Counted from the first letter of the stretch, positions 34,576 through 46,879 are shown. The stretch: DNA of 64,000 nucleotides from Cymodocea nodosa (GCA_036874045.1 CM072335.1:11490001-11554000), one strand, 5' to 3'. The notes: generated by a model not told the origin, from the sequence alone. Program-made: numbers and translations.

Positions 34576-37500
34576 TTTATGTCGTAGGAGGAAACAACAT
34601 CAAAATGGATTTTGGACAATGGAGCGTCAAGTCACATGACCGGACAAAAAAGTCTATTACAAAATTTTACAAATACCATGAAAGGAAGTGTAACATTTGG
34701 AAACAAAAGCAAAGATAAAATCATAGGTATGGGCAATGTTCAAATAACTCCTACTTGTGTTATTTCGAATGTACTATATGTAGAAAACCTAGGATTTAAT
34801 TTGCTGAGTGTCATAAAACTAATTGAAAATGGATATTATGTAGTGTTTGAAGATAATGTATGCAAAATAATTGATAAAAATACAGATGAAATTAAGTTTA
34901 TTGCGAAAAGAAAAGGTTCTGTATGTATTTTATCTTTATCTTCTGGTGTAGTTGATTTAAATTCATGTTTGCTAGCTGAAACTGGTGATGCATATCTATG
35001 ACATAGAAGGATTGGGCATATAAATATGAGATTGTTACATAAACTATCTAGAAAACATTTAGTGAGAGGTTTACCAAAGATTAAATACTCAAAGAAGTTT
35101 ATGTGTGATGCATGTGAGTTAGGTAAACTTCACAAAAACTCTTTTAAATCCAAAACTGATATTTCAAGCAAGAGAGTCTTAGAACTTATACATATGGATC
35201 TATTTGGACCAACAAGAATCATGAGTCTTGGTGTTAAACGGTATGTATTTGTTTTAGTAGATGACTTCTCTAGATACACTTGGGTATATTTTCTAGCATC
35301 TAAGACAGAAGCTTTTGAAAAATTTAAAATGTTTTGCAATTTTGTTCAAAATGAGCAAAGTGTCTCTATACAAAAACTTAGGAGTGATCATGGAACTGAA
35401 TTTGATAATGATCAAATGGATAACTATTGTAATGAGCATGGCATTGATCACAGATTTTCTTTTCCAAGAGCACCGTGTCAAAATGATGTTGTTGAGAGAA
35501 AGAATAGATCACTTCAAGAAATGGCCAGAACTATGTTGAATGAACATAAGTTACCTCAAAATCTTTGGGCTGAAGTAGTAAATACAACTTGTTATGTTAT
35601 TAACAGAAGTCATTTAAGACCTCATGTTAATAAAACTCCTTTTGAAATTATGTTTAATAGGGTTCCAAAAATTTCCTATATGAAACAATTTGGCTGCAAG
35701 TGTTTTATTCTTAATACTAAGAATAAAAGGGATAAATTTCAAGCCAAATCGGATGAAGGAATTTTTGTAGGTTACTCTACTAGAAGTAAAGCCTATAGAG
35801 TATATAACAAGACTTCTAGGACTATTGAAGAAACCCTCCATGTAAGCTTCAATGAAAATTCTCTTAGAGAATCTCAATCTAAAGCTGATAATGATGATTT
35901 GATCAATTTTCCAAATGAGTTAAAGATCAATACAGAGATTGATGATTTATCTGAGAAAATCAAAAATATGAACTTAAATGATCAAACTAATGATGAAAGT
36001 GATGGACTTTCAGATGTTAATGAGAATATTGAGGAAAATCAAAGAAATTGGCGTTTTTCTTCGTCACATCCCATTACTCAAGTCATTGGTAATATTAATG
36101 AGGGTGTTAAAACTAGAGCTTCAGTAAATTTAAATAGTATGTGTATGTTTGTTTCTATGGTGTAACCAAGGAATATACAAGAAGCATTATCTGATGAAAA
36201 TTGGATAGTGGCAATGCAAGAAGAACTAAATCAATTCATCAGAAATGATGTATGGGAATTAGTTTCTCCACCAGAAAATCAGTCCATAATAGGTACAAAG
36301 TGGATCTTTAGAAACAAAACTAATGAAACTGGTCAAATTATAAGGAATAAAGCTAGATTAGTTGCACAAGGGTATACACAGGAAGAAGGATTAGATTATG
36401 ATGAAACATTTGCTCCTGTGGTTAGGTTAGAAAGTATTAGAATATTATTGGCCTATGCTTGTTATATGGATTTTAAATTATATCAAATAGATGTAAAGAG
36501 TGCATTTCTAAATGGTTTAATTAATGAAGAAGTCTATATAAAACAATCACCTGGATTTGAAGATATTAAAAATCCTAACTTTGTGTATAAATTGAAGAAA
36601 GCCTTATATGGTTTGAAGCAAGCACCTAGATCATGGTATGAAAGATTGTCTACTTTTTTAATAGAAAAAGGCTATATCATGGGAAAAGTGGATCATACTC
36701 TATTTATTAAGAGAGATGGTAAAGATCAGATTGTTGTTCAAATATACGTGGATGATATAATCTTTGGAGCAACCTCTGATAAGTTGATAGAAATATTCTC
36801 TGAAGAGAAGACTAATTAGTTTGAAATGAGAATGATAAGAGAACTTTCATATTTTCTAGGACTTCAAATTAAGCAAATGGATAAAAGTATATTTTTAAAT
36901 CAAGAAAAATATGTAGATGAAATGCTTAAGAAATTTAATTTTAATGATACAAGGATTCGAGGAACTCCTATGAGTATTACTTTAAAGTTAGATATTGATG
37001 ACATAGGAAAATCTATAGATCAAAGAAAATACAGAAGTATGATTGGTTCTTTACTTTATTTGACTGCTAGTAGACCTGATATTATGTTTGTTGTGTGTGT
37101 TTGTGCTAGATTTCAATCTAATCATAAAGAATCATACTTAATTGCAGTTAAAAGAATATTTAGATATATACAAGGAACTAAAAGTTTCAGACTGTATTAT
37201 TCTAAGGATAGTTCAATAGATCTTATAGGATATACTGATGCTGATTATGTAGGATCTAAATCTGATAGAAAGAGTACCAGTGGCTCATGTCAATTATTGG
37301 GAAATAATTTGGTATCATGGTTTAGTAAAACGCAAAACTGTGTAGCACTTTCTACTACAGAAGCTGAATATGTTGGTGCTGCACTGTGTTGCAATCAGAT
37401 TCTGTGGATAAGGCAAACTTTAGAAGATTTTGGATTATCTTATGATACAACTGAGATTTATTGTGATAGTAGTTCTGCAATAAATCCTTCCAAAAATCCT

Positions 37501-37695
37501 GTATTACATTCAAGAGCAAAGCATATAGAGGTTAGACATCATTTTCTAAGAGATAACGTAATTAAAGGAAAAATTAAATTAGAATTTGTGTCTAGTAAAA
37601 ATCAATTAGCTGATATATTTACAAAACCTCTAGACGAAAATACATTCTGCAACATTAGATTAAATTTAGGTATTTGTAGGCTATGTGATGTGTAA
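34576..37695 (+). pseudogene. Copia internal B pol, one frame with nonsense codons
   Basis: In the same frame as gag, from the codon after the UAA to the stop at 37693-37695. Protease LDNGASSHMTGQ (Ser of DSG changed to Asn), zinc-binding CDACELGKLH, integrase with HMDLFGP, LRSDHGTEFDN and APCQNDVVERKNR, RT with WIFRNKTNETGQ, YTQEEGLDYDETFAPV, QIDVKSAFLNG and YVDDIIFGAT, RNase H with YTDADYVG, ALSTTEAEYVG and KHIEVRHHFLRD, end LGICRLCDV. Stops: 34585-34587 (CAG to TAG), 34999-35001 (TGG to TGA), 36163-36165 and 36817-36819. No frameshift over about 3.1 kb, one of the two best preserved pol copies here. Confidence 0.92.
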
Positions 37696-39282
37696 AATGC
37701 TTAAACTCCACATAAAAAGATAAATATTATTGATGATGTTGTTCACCTCGTAGATATTATATACTTATTATAAATATCTAAAGTAATATCTGAACTGCTA
37801 CTTAAGATACTATGTATTTATTGTAAAATCATAGTAGTATCTTATTGATTTTAAGTAGTTTATCAATTTTAATAGTTTTTACGATTTTAAGTGGAAGTGT
37901 AAATGAAAAACATTAAATACTTCTGACATTCTGAAATTTTGATTTAATGTTTTCTTTGAATCAAGGAAAATGCATATGATCATGCATAAATTTGACTTAA
38001 TTGATTAAACTTGTAGAATAAGTTATATGTAACTCATCTTAAACTGTTAATCAAAAGTATAAGCTTATTGAAACTGATTCATATTCTTAGTACAATCATA
38101 GAAGTAAGAATTATATGAGATTTGTGTTTTATTGCATCTGTATTAATGGAATACATATATACTATGCTTAAAATGAAAAGTGCTTACAAAGTGAAAATCT
38201 TTGAGAGTTTATTGATCAGTTTGATCACGAGCCTTTTGTACTTGAGCAGATAGGTATGTAAGGATTATTGTCCTGAAAAAGGATTCTTTAAATCTGGTAA
38301 CCTAAGGTCCTGATCAGATCTGGGATTGTTGACTGAAAGCTCATTACACGGGTACATTAGAAATCTCTTATATGATTTAAGCTTTTCAAACTAACTTTTA
38401 AAGAAAATTATCAATATTTACTATTGTGAAAAGAAAAAGTTGTTTCATTAGTTATAGATATCTTTGAATCGCATTTAGTTTATACCAATATGACTACTGA
38501 TTTATTGAATCAACATTAGTACTTTTGAAAACGTTTATTTGAGATGCATTCTTTTATTCTCCTTGAATTAATTGAATTGAGTTCAAAGTTGTGTTTTGAT
38601 TCATATATAGTAGGAATTGATTTTGGAAATCATTTTTGATGATGTCAGGATAATAGAAGTCTTTGAAAAGAAAATGTAAAGTATAGTTATACTTAACATC
38701 TATTGTCACTACAAGTATATTTTGTATTTTGATTGAATATATTTGAAGTATATTTGTAGGGGGAGCATTAACAATGTCAAAAATAGATTAATATAATTTA
38801 AAATACAAATCTTAGTTAATTTGAATTAATGTCCTCTTAAAATCTTGATGAAATAATTTAAAAAGACAAACAAACTATTCTAGATTCAAAAGACAAAATG
38901 TTCAAATAGTTTATAATGTTCTCAAGATAATGTTAAGTTTAGCATGTGTGTTGTTTTCGAAACGTTTCAGTTGGAAGCATCCGAAAATTATTTTAAGTGT
39001 ACTAACTAGACGTTATGTTAGATAAGGTAACGTGTAAAACTGTCTCTAGACAGCGTTTTACTTGTTTGGTTAGTTAACTCAACGAGTTATACTTGAATAT
39101 TTCGGGTACCTTGATTGAATAAACTTTATTTAATATTTATTTAATTTCTAAACCCGACTTCTCTTCACGTTGAGTTATACACCTAAAAACCCTATTTAAA
39201 CACTTATTACACGGGGACTTAGGTTATTTGTAAACTTTATCAAGAAAATCTTTCCTGCTTGTTGTTGTTACAACCTGTGACG
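37696..39282 (+). other. Spacer between pol and ORF3 (internal B)
   Basis: No coding sequence. Purine tract AGGGGGAG at 38758-38765, near-perfect dyad around TGTCTCTAGACA at about 39031-39061 (outer arms GTAAAAC/GTTTTAC), LTR-like AACTCAACGAGTTATAC at 39075-39091, a mutated form of the ATTGAATAAA dyad near 39114, and the TATTTAAA box at 39193-39200. Confidence 0.7.
39193..39200 (+). promoter_or_regulatory. TATA-like box upstream of ORF3
   Basis: TATTTAAA, 90 bp before ATG 39283, the same spacing as at 28751. Confidence 0.45.
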
Positions 39283-41580
39283 ATGGTCTCCAAGTTCTAC
39301 AAAGGTCGTGGCAGAGGAAAAGGCAAAAGCAAAAGAGATGCAAAAGGAAAAGAAATAGAGAATGATGAAGTTCCACGTACTTGGTTCAAGAAAATATTTC
39401 GAGTGGACAAAAGGTTAGAAGAACTTTATAGAGATTACTTCTTTTCTCAGGATATATTAGTTGAAGTTAGACAAGAACTTCAACATACTGATGCAAGTAT
39501 TACATACATGGGTATTCGAAGTAAATATGATAGAGAATACAGAATGAAATGTGCTAAGATTGCATTTTTGGAACAATATGCAAAATATTTGGAAAAAGGT
39601 GTAGGTTCATCAAATAGAACTCCTCAAACTCCTATAAACGGTACAAGACTACATGCATTTGAGGAAGAGCATGAATCAGCTATCCCTACTCCTTTATATT
39701 CAAAACAAGTAAAATCAGATATTGTTATAGACAAAACTAAAGTTGACAGTCTTCGAAAGGCCGTTGCAATAGAAAGTGCCTTAGAAGAATTAAAGCAGAA
39801 AACTTTTATGGAGCAATTTGAAAAAAAAACAGTAATACTTGAAAAGGAGAAACAAAAATGTTATAGAAGAAGGAAAGTCAGAAAAATTATGTCTAAGGAA
39901 ACAAAGTCTATTGAAAAAGGAAAATCAGATGAAAATTTATTTCTAAAGGACAATGTATGTCTAGACATTGTACTTTATTGTGCATTTGATAAACTCATCA
40001 GTTCCGAACACACTAAAACTGATGAAGATAATGAGACTTTATTTTCCCTTGCTAGAAAACTTGAGAAGAAATCCAAGTCAAATATGAGCTCAAGTTTTTC
40101 TATTAGTACAAGTCCTGATGATGCAGAAATTGACAAATCAGAGCATCAGGCACCTGACATTAAACAAGTTATTGCAGATATAATTGAAAATGTTGAGGCA
40201 GTAACTAGTTCAAAGGTTGAATTGTCTAGAGTAGCAGATATTGAAAATGTTAAGACTCTAGAAGAGCTAAAAGTTAACCAGCCTTCTATAGAATCTATAG
40301 AAGCAGAGTTTGAGAATTCACAACATGAATCAATGGAAATATCTATTGAACAAAATGAACAATTACAGACAGATACATCAGCTATAGAATTTGTGGAAAA
40401 ATTATACTCTGAACATTCTATAGAGACTGAACAGATGAATGTTGAGCATATTGACAACGTTCCTAACACTGTTGAAGCTGAAGAATCAAGCTTACCTGAG
40501 CAACTTCAAGATAATATTTTGGAAGAGGAACAACATGACATTCATTTTGAAGAAGAGGTTCCTAAAGATGAATTAAACTCTGAATCACGGCTTCAGGTAT
40601 CACCTTCTTTGTGTACAATATTAAAAGTTCAAGGTAATGCAATTCATTTTAGATCTGAAGAATCATTGTAGAAATGCAATAATCTGATTACATGTCAGAT
40701 TCTGCAAGCTCGTCTAATAAAATTCAGAAATTTTACGGAAATAAGAGATCTGTTTGAGTTTCAAGGCCTCATTAAATTCTTGCCAGTAGGAATGAAATGG
40801 AAGCAATACAGAGAGCTTATTGCAGCTTTTTATAGCAATCTGGTCAAGAATGGAAATTTTCTAAAAACTCAAATAAATGAACAGGAGTTTATATTGTCTC
40901 CTGAGTTAATTTTTGAAGTTTTAGGATTAAAGAATGAAGGTGTTGTTCTTACCAACAGATTTGACATAATAAGACAACTGGAATGGAACATTCAGTCTTT
41001 ATCAAAAATTCCAGATGTATATTCTGAAATGAGATTAATGGAAAATTTGAATGTAGAGGCAAGGTTTATTGCAAATATATTGCATGCAAATTTATTTCAG
41101 AGAGTTGGACACAATATGGAAGTCAGCAGAAGTTGTTTATATGCAACTTATAGCTTGCTGAATAGAATTCAAATCAATTACTTTGATGTTTTCACTTCTC
41201 AACTACAGCATATGAGTTCAAAGTAATTTTATGGTGATGCTGTATGTAGACTCATTGCAAGCCAATTGAATTTATCCGACTGGCCCTCTAAAACTAAAGG
41301 CATGAGAGCATTTTGTGTCAATGATTTGCAAAAATTCCAGGCCATGCATAAACCTCAATGACAACAATAACAACAACCTGATATAGACCATATACAACAA
41401 CAAGAACAACAAAGTTATTCAGTTCAAGCAGAACAACAAAGTTATTCAGTTCAAGTAGAATAGCAAACCCAGCTACCTCCTAACTTAGATGCAGTGCTTA
41501 ACGACATCAGAAATGATATTAGGCATCTAGGAGATAAAATATGTAATGCTATAAGTGATATACTTAGGAGGGGTCGATAA
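39283..41580 (+). pseudogene. Copia internal B ORF3, nearly open first two thirds
   Basis: A 765-codon frame from ATG 39283 (MVSKFYKGRGRGKGKSKRD), open without a stop to 40669, the longest intact ORF3 stretch in the window. Same region order as the other copies: basic start, YMGIRSKYDREYRMK, Glu/Ser-rich acidic middle, FYSNL/FEVLGLKNEGVV domain, Gln-rich repeats with a duplicated QSYSVQ segment (41410-41460), C-terminal helix ending ILRRGR. Stops: 40669-40671 (TAG where others have CAG), 41224-41226, then three in the Gln-rich part at about 41358-41463 (CGA to TGA, CAA to TAA, CAG to TAG). No frameshift. No signal peptide or membrane helix visible. Confidence 0.85.
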
Positions 41581-42057
41581 CTGTTTTTTTTTCTGAATAC
41601 AAAATGTAATGTTTGTATTACTTGTTTGCTTCATTGAACAATACATTTTTCTGTAAATGTCTTCAATTATTATTCTTGTTTACAGAAATCGTTGTTGTAA
41701 TTCTCTTATATACATATATATATTCTCTGTAATTATCTTTTTGATTAATGACAAAAAGGGGGAGAAATATTATAAAAAGATGATTATGATCTTAATTGCA
41801 TATATATATTATAAAAGGAGATGCTATTTAAATGGTTATTGTAATCTGACAGATGATAATTAGAAAACTGATACTTATATAATTATTGACATCTGAGAGT
41901 TTTAGTTCTGAGAGGTAAAATTTACACAAACAATAGAAATAAGCTTAAGTGAACTTAAGTCAACAAACAAGTTTGTTGAATTAAAAGTTAACCCAACGAA
42001 GGTGCTTTGTTGAGTTAAACATATTTCATAATTGATTTAATATGGTTTTTTCATCAT
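41581..42057 (+). other. 3' region of internal B with upstream polypurine tract
   Basis: No coding sequence. It holds an extra polypurine tract CAAAAAGGGGGAGA at 41752-41765, a TA-rich stretch and the dyad around AACGAAGGTGCTTTGTT. The CAATAC at 41639-41644 is the point at which internal A is joined to LTR 2. Confidence 0.75.
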
Positions 42058-42072
42058 CAAAAAGGGGGAGAT
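42058..42072 (+). promoter_or_regulatory. Polypurine tract
   Basis: CAAAAAGGGGGAGAT directly before LTR 3. Confidence 0.85.
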
Positions 42073-42390
42073 TGTTAAGTATTTTGTTTTGATGATGTGT
42101 GCTGAATGAAAATAATCATATTTGCTCAATTACTATTGCTTGTGAAAAGAAATGAAAATCATCAATTAATATAGAAAAAGCTTACTGACATAAATACTTG
42201 TTTGTATTGGATCTGAAATTATACTAAGTTAATAACTAGTCGTTACATTGCATTAATTTCTCATTTAATTAAACGTTAAGTTAACGTGTGTTTTTATTGA
42301 AAAGCATGATATGTTTTAAATTTATATCTTCTGTATCATGAACAGTGCACGTTAAGACAATTTGTTAAGTTAGAGTGTTATTTGTATAGA

Positions 42391-42551
42391 GGTCACGTGA
42401 GAACTCGTTAAGTTAGAGGCTTAAAGGTTAAAATAGGTCACGTGAGAACTCGTTAAGTTAAAGGCTTAAAGGTTAAAATAGGTCACGTGAGAACTCGTTA
42501 AGTTAGAGGCTTAAAGGTTAAAATAGGTCACGTGAGAACTCGTTAAGTTAG
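42391..42551 (+). repeat. 45-bp tandem repeat in LTR 3 (3.6 copies)
   Basis: Unit starts GGTCACGTGAGAACTCGTTA and holds a G-box and one AACTCGTTAAGTTA module. Copies start at 42391, 42436, 42481 and 42526 (partial). Other LTRs have a single unit plus the partial one. Confidence 0.9.
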
Positions 42552-43353
42552 TGAGTAAAAGAAGAGACGAACTCGTTATGTTAGTGTTATACACATGGTG
42601 AAATTATAAGTTACGAATATTATATTGTATCACGTGAGGTGTACATGTTTAACTCGTTAAGTTAGCATAACTAAACACGTTGAGTTGCTATATTAAACAC
42701 TAAGGCAACGCGTTAGGTTAGCGTTATAAACTTAAGTTGTTATTTTTGCACGTGGTAAAATTCTTATTATAAAAACATTTTTTTATTACTGAATCGTTGA
42801 GTTAAAGTTTTTTGGAGACTTACAGTCATAACCATCCGAAAGGTAACTTAAGTCATGGTTTCAGGTCATGACATGTGTCTCACTAGTTTTATGGTAAAAA
42901 GAATTTTTCAGAGACTTATAGTCGTAACCATCCGAAACTTAAACTGTTATCGATGAGTTAGCATTTAACCTTCCGAAAGAAAGGATAAGATAGTTCGTTG
43001 AGTTACCGTAACACAACGGTGATAGTTCATTGAGTTAGCTACAATACTTGTCACGTGAAATGGCACATCAGGAACTCGTTAAGTTAGAAATGTTAAGTTA
43101 TATATATACTTATGTTACTCATTTAGTTAACATTAAAGTAACAACTTCTTATTACACTGATGAAAAATTTTTGGACAAGAAAGTCTATTCTGCAGGAAAT
43201 TTTTCAGAGATCTAAGACTAATGATTAAAGAAAATTCGAAATATAAACGTGGGTCAAAACGTGTGTGTTTTGGTGAAGGAAAAGGAAAAGACGTGGAGAA
43301 GTGGAAAACTGGTAGTGATTAAACGTGAGGATATGCACAAATTGAAGATACAG

Positions 43354-43361
43354 TATAAAAG
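43354..43361 (+). promoter_or_regulatory. LTR TATA box
   Basis: TATAAAAG in LTR 3. Confidence 0.7.
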
Positions 43362-43913
43362 GTATAGAATTCTCGTTGATCAAATTATTCTTGCACACAA
43401 AATGAAAAATCTTTTCAAGGATCAAACTATCCCTACACACCAAAAGAAAAATCTTTTCAGGGATCAAAAACACCTCTTCGGGGAAAATCTCTTAGGTGGA
43501 AGAAAATTTAGTGAAGCATAAAAAGGTAAGATTTACGTCACTGAAGATTTGAAGTATCAGAAGAAAGTAAATTCGGTGAAGCGGAAAAAGACAAGATATT
43601 CATCACTGAAGAATTGCTGAAGAAGAAGAAGAAGAAGAAAGATCTCAAATAGGGAGAAATGTTTTAAATTTCGTAAATTAGTTTTCTCTATTTGTAGTTA
43701 TGAAATTGTATAGATGAAACATGGTATTGATATATAATTGCATCTACAATTTCTGAGGAGAATTGAATTGTAGATTATAATTGAAACCTTGAATAAAAAT
43801 GATTTTATGAAAACAATGTCTTGACTTGTTTTTGAGTTTTAAAGTTTCAATTATATTCGAAAATATTGAAAAACACAATTCACCCCCCTCTTGTATAGCC
43901 ATATGATCCTACA

Positions 43914-43990
43914 ACTACTCTCGCCCAAACACATTTAACTTCGAAGTTTTGATGAGATCCAGTGCTTTGGTGTTGGTATGATCGCACCCA
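43914..43990 (-). pseudogene. 5S rRNA-like unit 5, second part
   Basis: 5S 5' half (GGGTGCGATCATACCAACAC on the minus strand) continuing unit 5 after the Copia composite; the first five bases are the right target duplication ACTAC. Confidence 0.85.
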
Positions 43991-44379
43991 AATTTATAAA
44001 TTTGCCATTTTTGAAAGATCGAAAATAATGGTAATTCATACTAAAAGCTAGTTTAATTGGATTATTTAAAGTTTGTAAATAAAGATCCACTTATTTCAAC
44101 TCATTTGCAATGATTACAACTCTGTTGAAAAAACAGCATGAGACAACAGACATTAAACGTATCTTATTTCATGGTACTCTGATTGTTGTAAGTTAAGATG
44201 TTACAAAATTAGAGTCAGAGAATACAACCCTTGGATATCAAACACCGTTGTAATGGCACATTTTGATCATGATGTCATTCAATATATGACATTAATTTTG
44301 GAAACCGTTATCAAAATTAGGGTAGTCTCTTAGTGATAGTTTGATTTACAAAAAGACCATCCTCCCAAGATGCAAAAAA

Positions 44380-44496
44380 GAGTGCATCACAAGGGCTTCC
44401 CAAGAGGTCACCCAACTTAGTACTACTCTCACCCAACACATTTAACTTTGGAGTCTGATTCGATCTAGGGCTTTTGTGTTGGTATGATTGCACACA
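44380..44496 (-). pseudogene. 5S rRNA-like unit 6
   Basis: GCATCACAAGGG variant type; a one-base loss in CCCAACACATTT. Decayed. Confidence 0.85.
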
Positions 44497-44887
44497 TATT
44501 TATATATTTGTCATTACTGAAAGTTCGAAAACTATGTTAATTCGCACTAGAAACTAGTTGAATTGGATTGTTTAAAGCTTTTAAATAAAGATCCTATTAT
44601 TTCAACTCATTTGCAATGCTTACAACTATGTCGAAAAAACAACATGACAAAACAGACATTAAATGTTTATCATTTCATGGTACTCTGATTGTTGTAAGTT
44701 AAGATGTTACAAAATTTGAGTTAGAGAATACAACCCTTTGGATATCAATGACGGTTATAAGGGTACATTTTGATCATGATGTCATTCAATATATGACATT
44801 AATTTTGGAAACCGTTCTCAATAATAGGGTCGTCTCTTAGTCACAGTTTGATTTGCAAAAAGACCATCCTACCAAGATGTAAAAACA

Positions 44888-45005
44888 AGTGCAACACAAT
44901 GACTTCCCTAGAAGTCACCCATCCTAGTACTACTCTAGCCCAAACAAATTTAACTTTAGAGTTCTGATGAAATCATATGCTTTTGTGTTGGTACGATCGC
45001 TCCCA
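44888..45005 (-). pseudogene. 5S rRNA-like unit 7
   Basis: CTTCCCTAGAAGTC variant type with AGCCCAAACAAATTT; full length, decayed. Like unit 9. Confidence 0.85.
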
Positions 45006-45387
45006 TATTTATATATTTGTCATTACTGAAAGATCGAAAACTATGTTAATTCGCACTAGAAACTAGTTGAATTGGATTGTTTAATGTTTTTAAATAAACA
45101 TCCATTTATTTCAACTCATTTGCAATGATTACAACTTTGTTGAAAAACACAACAGACATTAAATATTTCTCATTTCATGGTACTTTGATTGTTGTAAGTT
45201 AAGATGTTACAAAATTTGAGTTAGAGAATACAACCCTTTGGATATCAAACACTGTTATAATGGCACATTTTGATCATGATGTCATTCAATATATGACATT
45301 AATTTTCGAAACCGTTATCAATAATAGGGTCGTCTCATAGTGACAGTTTGATTTACAAAAAGACCATCCTACCAAGATGCAAAAAAA

Positions 45388-45503
45388 AGTGCATCACACG
45401 GGCTTTCCAAGAGGTCACCCAACTTCGTACTACTCTCGCCCAAACACATTTAACTTTGGAGTCTGATTAGATGCAATGCTTTTGTGTTGGTATGATCGCA
45501 CAC
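45388..45503 (-). pseudogene. 5S rRNA-like unit 8
   Basis: GCATCACACGGGC variant type; keeps GGGCGAGAGTAGTAC on the minus strand. Confidence 0.85.
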
Positions 45504-45894
45504 ATATTTATATATTTGTCACTATTGAAAGATCGAAAACTATGTTAATTCGCACTAGAAACTAGTTGAATTGGATTGTTTAAAGTTTTTAAATAAATAT
45601 CCTATTATTTCAACTCATTGGCAATGCTTACAACTATGTTGAAAAAACAACACGACAAAATAGACACTAAATGTTTCTCATTTCGTGGTACTATGATTGT
45701 TGTAAGTTAAGATGTTACAATATTTGAGTTAGAGAATACAACCCTTTGGATATCAATGACGGTTATAAGGGTACATTTTGATCATGATGTCATTCAATAT
45801 ATGACATTAATTTTGGAAACCGTTATCAATAATAGGGTTGCCTCTTAGTGACAGTTTGATTTACAAAAAGACTATCCTACAATGATGCAAAAAA

Positions 45895-46012
45895 GAGTGC
45901 AACACAAGGACTTCCCTAGAAGTCACCCATCTTAGTACTACTCTAGCCCAAACAAATTTAACTTTAGAGTTCTGATGAGATCCTGTGCTTTTGTGTTGGT
46001 ACGATCACTCCC
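45895..46012 (-). pseudogene. 5S rRNA-like unit 9
   Basis: CTTCCCTAGAAGTC variant type; full length, close to unit 7. Confidence 0.85.
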
Positions 46013-46395
46013 ATATTTATATATTTGTCATTACTGAAAGATCGAAAACTATGTTAATTCACACTAGAAACTAGTTGAATTAGATTGTTTAAAGTTTTTA
46101 AATAAAGATCCAATTATTTCAACTCATTTTTGACGATTACAACCTTGTTGAAAAACACAACAGACATTAAATGTTTCTCATTTCATGGTACTCTGATTGT
46201 TGTAAGTTAAGATGTTACAAAATTTTTATTAGAGAATACAACCCTTTGGATATCAAACACCGTTATAATGGCACATTTTGTTCATGATGTCATTCAATAT
46301 ATGACATTAATTTTCAAAACCGTTATTAATAATAGGGTTGTCTCTTAGTGATAGTTTGATTTACAAAAAGTCCATCCTACCTTGATGCAAAAAAA

Positions 46396-46498
46396 GAGTG
46401 CAACAAAAGGACTTCCCGAGAGGCCACCCATCTTACTACTACTCTCATCTAAACACATTCAACTTTGGAGTGCTTTTATGTTGGTATGATCGCACACA
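46396..46498 (-). pseudogene. 5S rRNA-like unit 10 (internal deletion)
   Basis: Lacks the CTGATGAGATCC segment as unit 3 does. Confidence 0.85.
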
Positions 46499-46879
46499 TA
46501 TTTATATATTTGTCATTACTGAAAGATCGAAAACTATGTTAATTTACACTAAAAACTAGTTGAATTGGATTGTTTAAAGTTTGTAAACAAAAATCCAATT
46601 ATTTCAACTCATTTACAATGATTACAATATTGTTGAAAAACACAACAAACATTAAATGTTTCTCATTTCATGGTACTCTGATTGTTGTAAGTTAAGATGT
46701 CACAAAATTTGAGTCAAAGAATACAACCCTTTGGATAACAAACACTGTTTTAATGGCACATTTTGATATTGATGTCATTCAATATATGACATTAATTTTG
46801 GAAACCGTTATCAATAATAGGGCCGTCTCTTAGTGATAGTTTGATTTACAAAAAGACCATCCTACCATGATGCAAAAAA

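Larger units (their letters stand above)
19961..43913 (+). mobile_element. Plus-strand Copia composite with three LTRs
   Basis: LTR (19961-21734), internal A (21735-31179), LTR (31180-32758), internal B (32759-42072), LTR (42073-43913). The outer LTRs are the same subtype (both have a ~210-230 bp block with GAGACTTA and CCGAAA repeats) and are flanked by matching 5-bp duplications. The middle LTR lacks that block and belongs to the other subtype. Internal A lacks the ~430-bp 3' segment with the polypurine tracts; internal B lacks the primer site and gag start. This fits insertion of one element into the 3' region of another, followed by recombination and a deletion. Confidence 0.85.
42073..43913 (+). 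repeat. Copia composite LTR 3 (subtype A)
   Basis: 1841 bp, starting TGTTAAGTATTTTG (one change from the usual TGTTGAG) and ending ATATGATCCTACA. It carries the subtype A block (about 42790-43000), a 45-bp tandem repeat expansion at 42391-42551 and AATAAA at 43792-43797. Confidence 0.92.
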
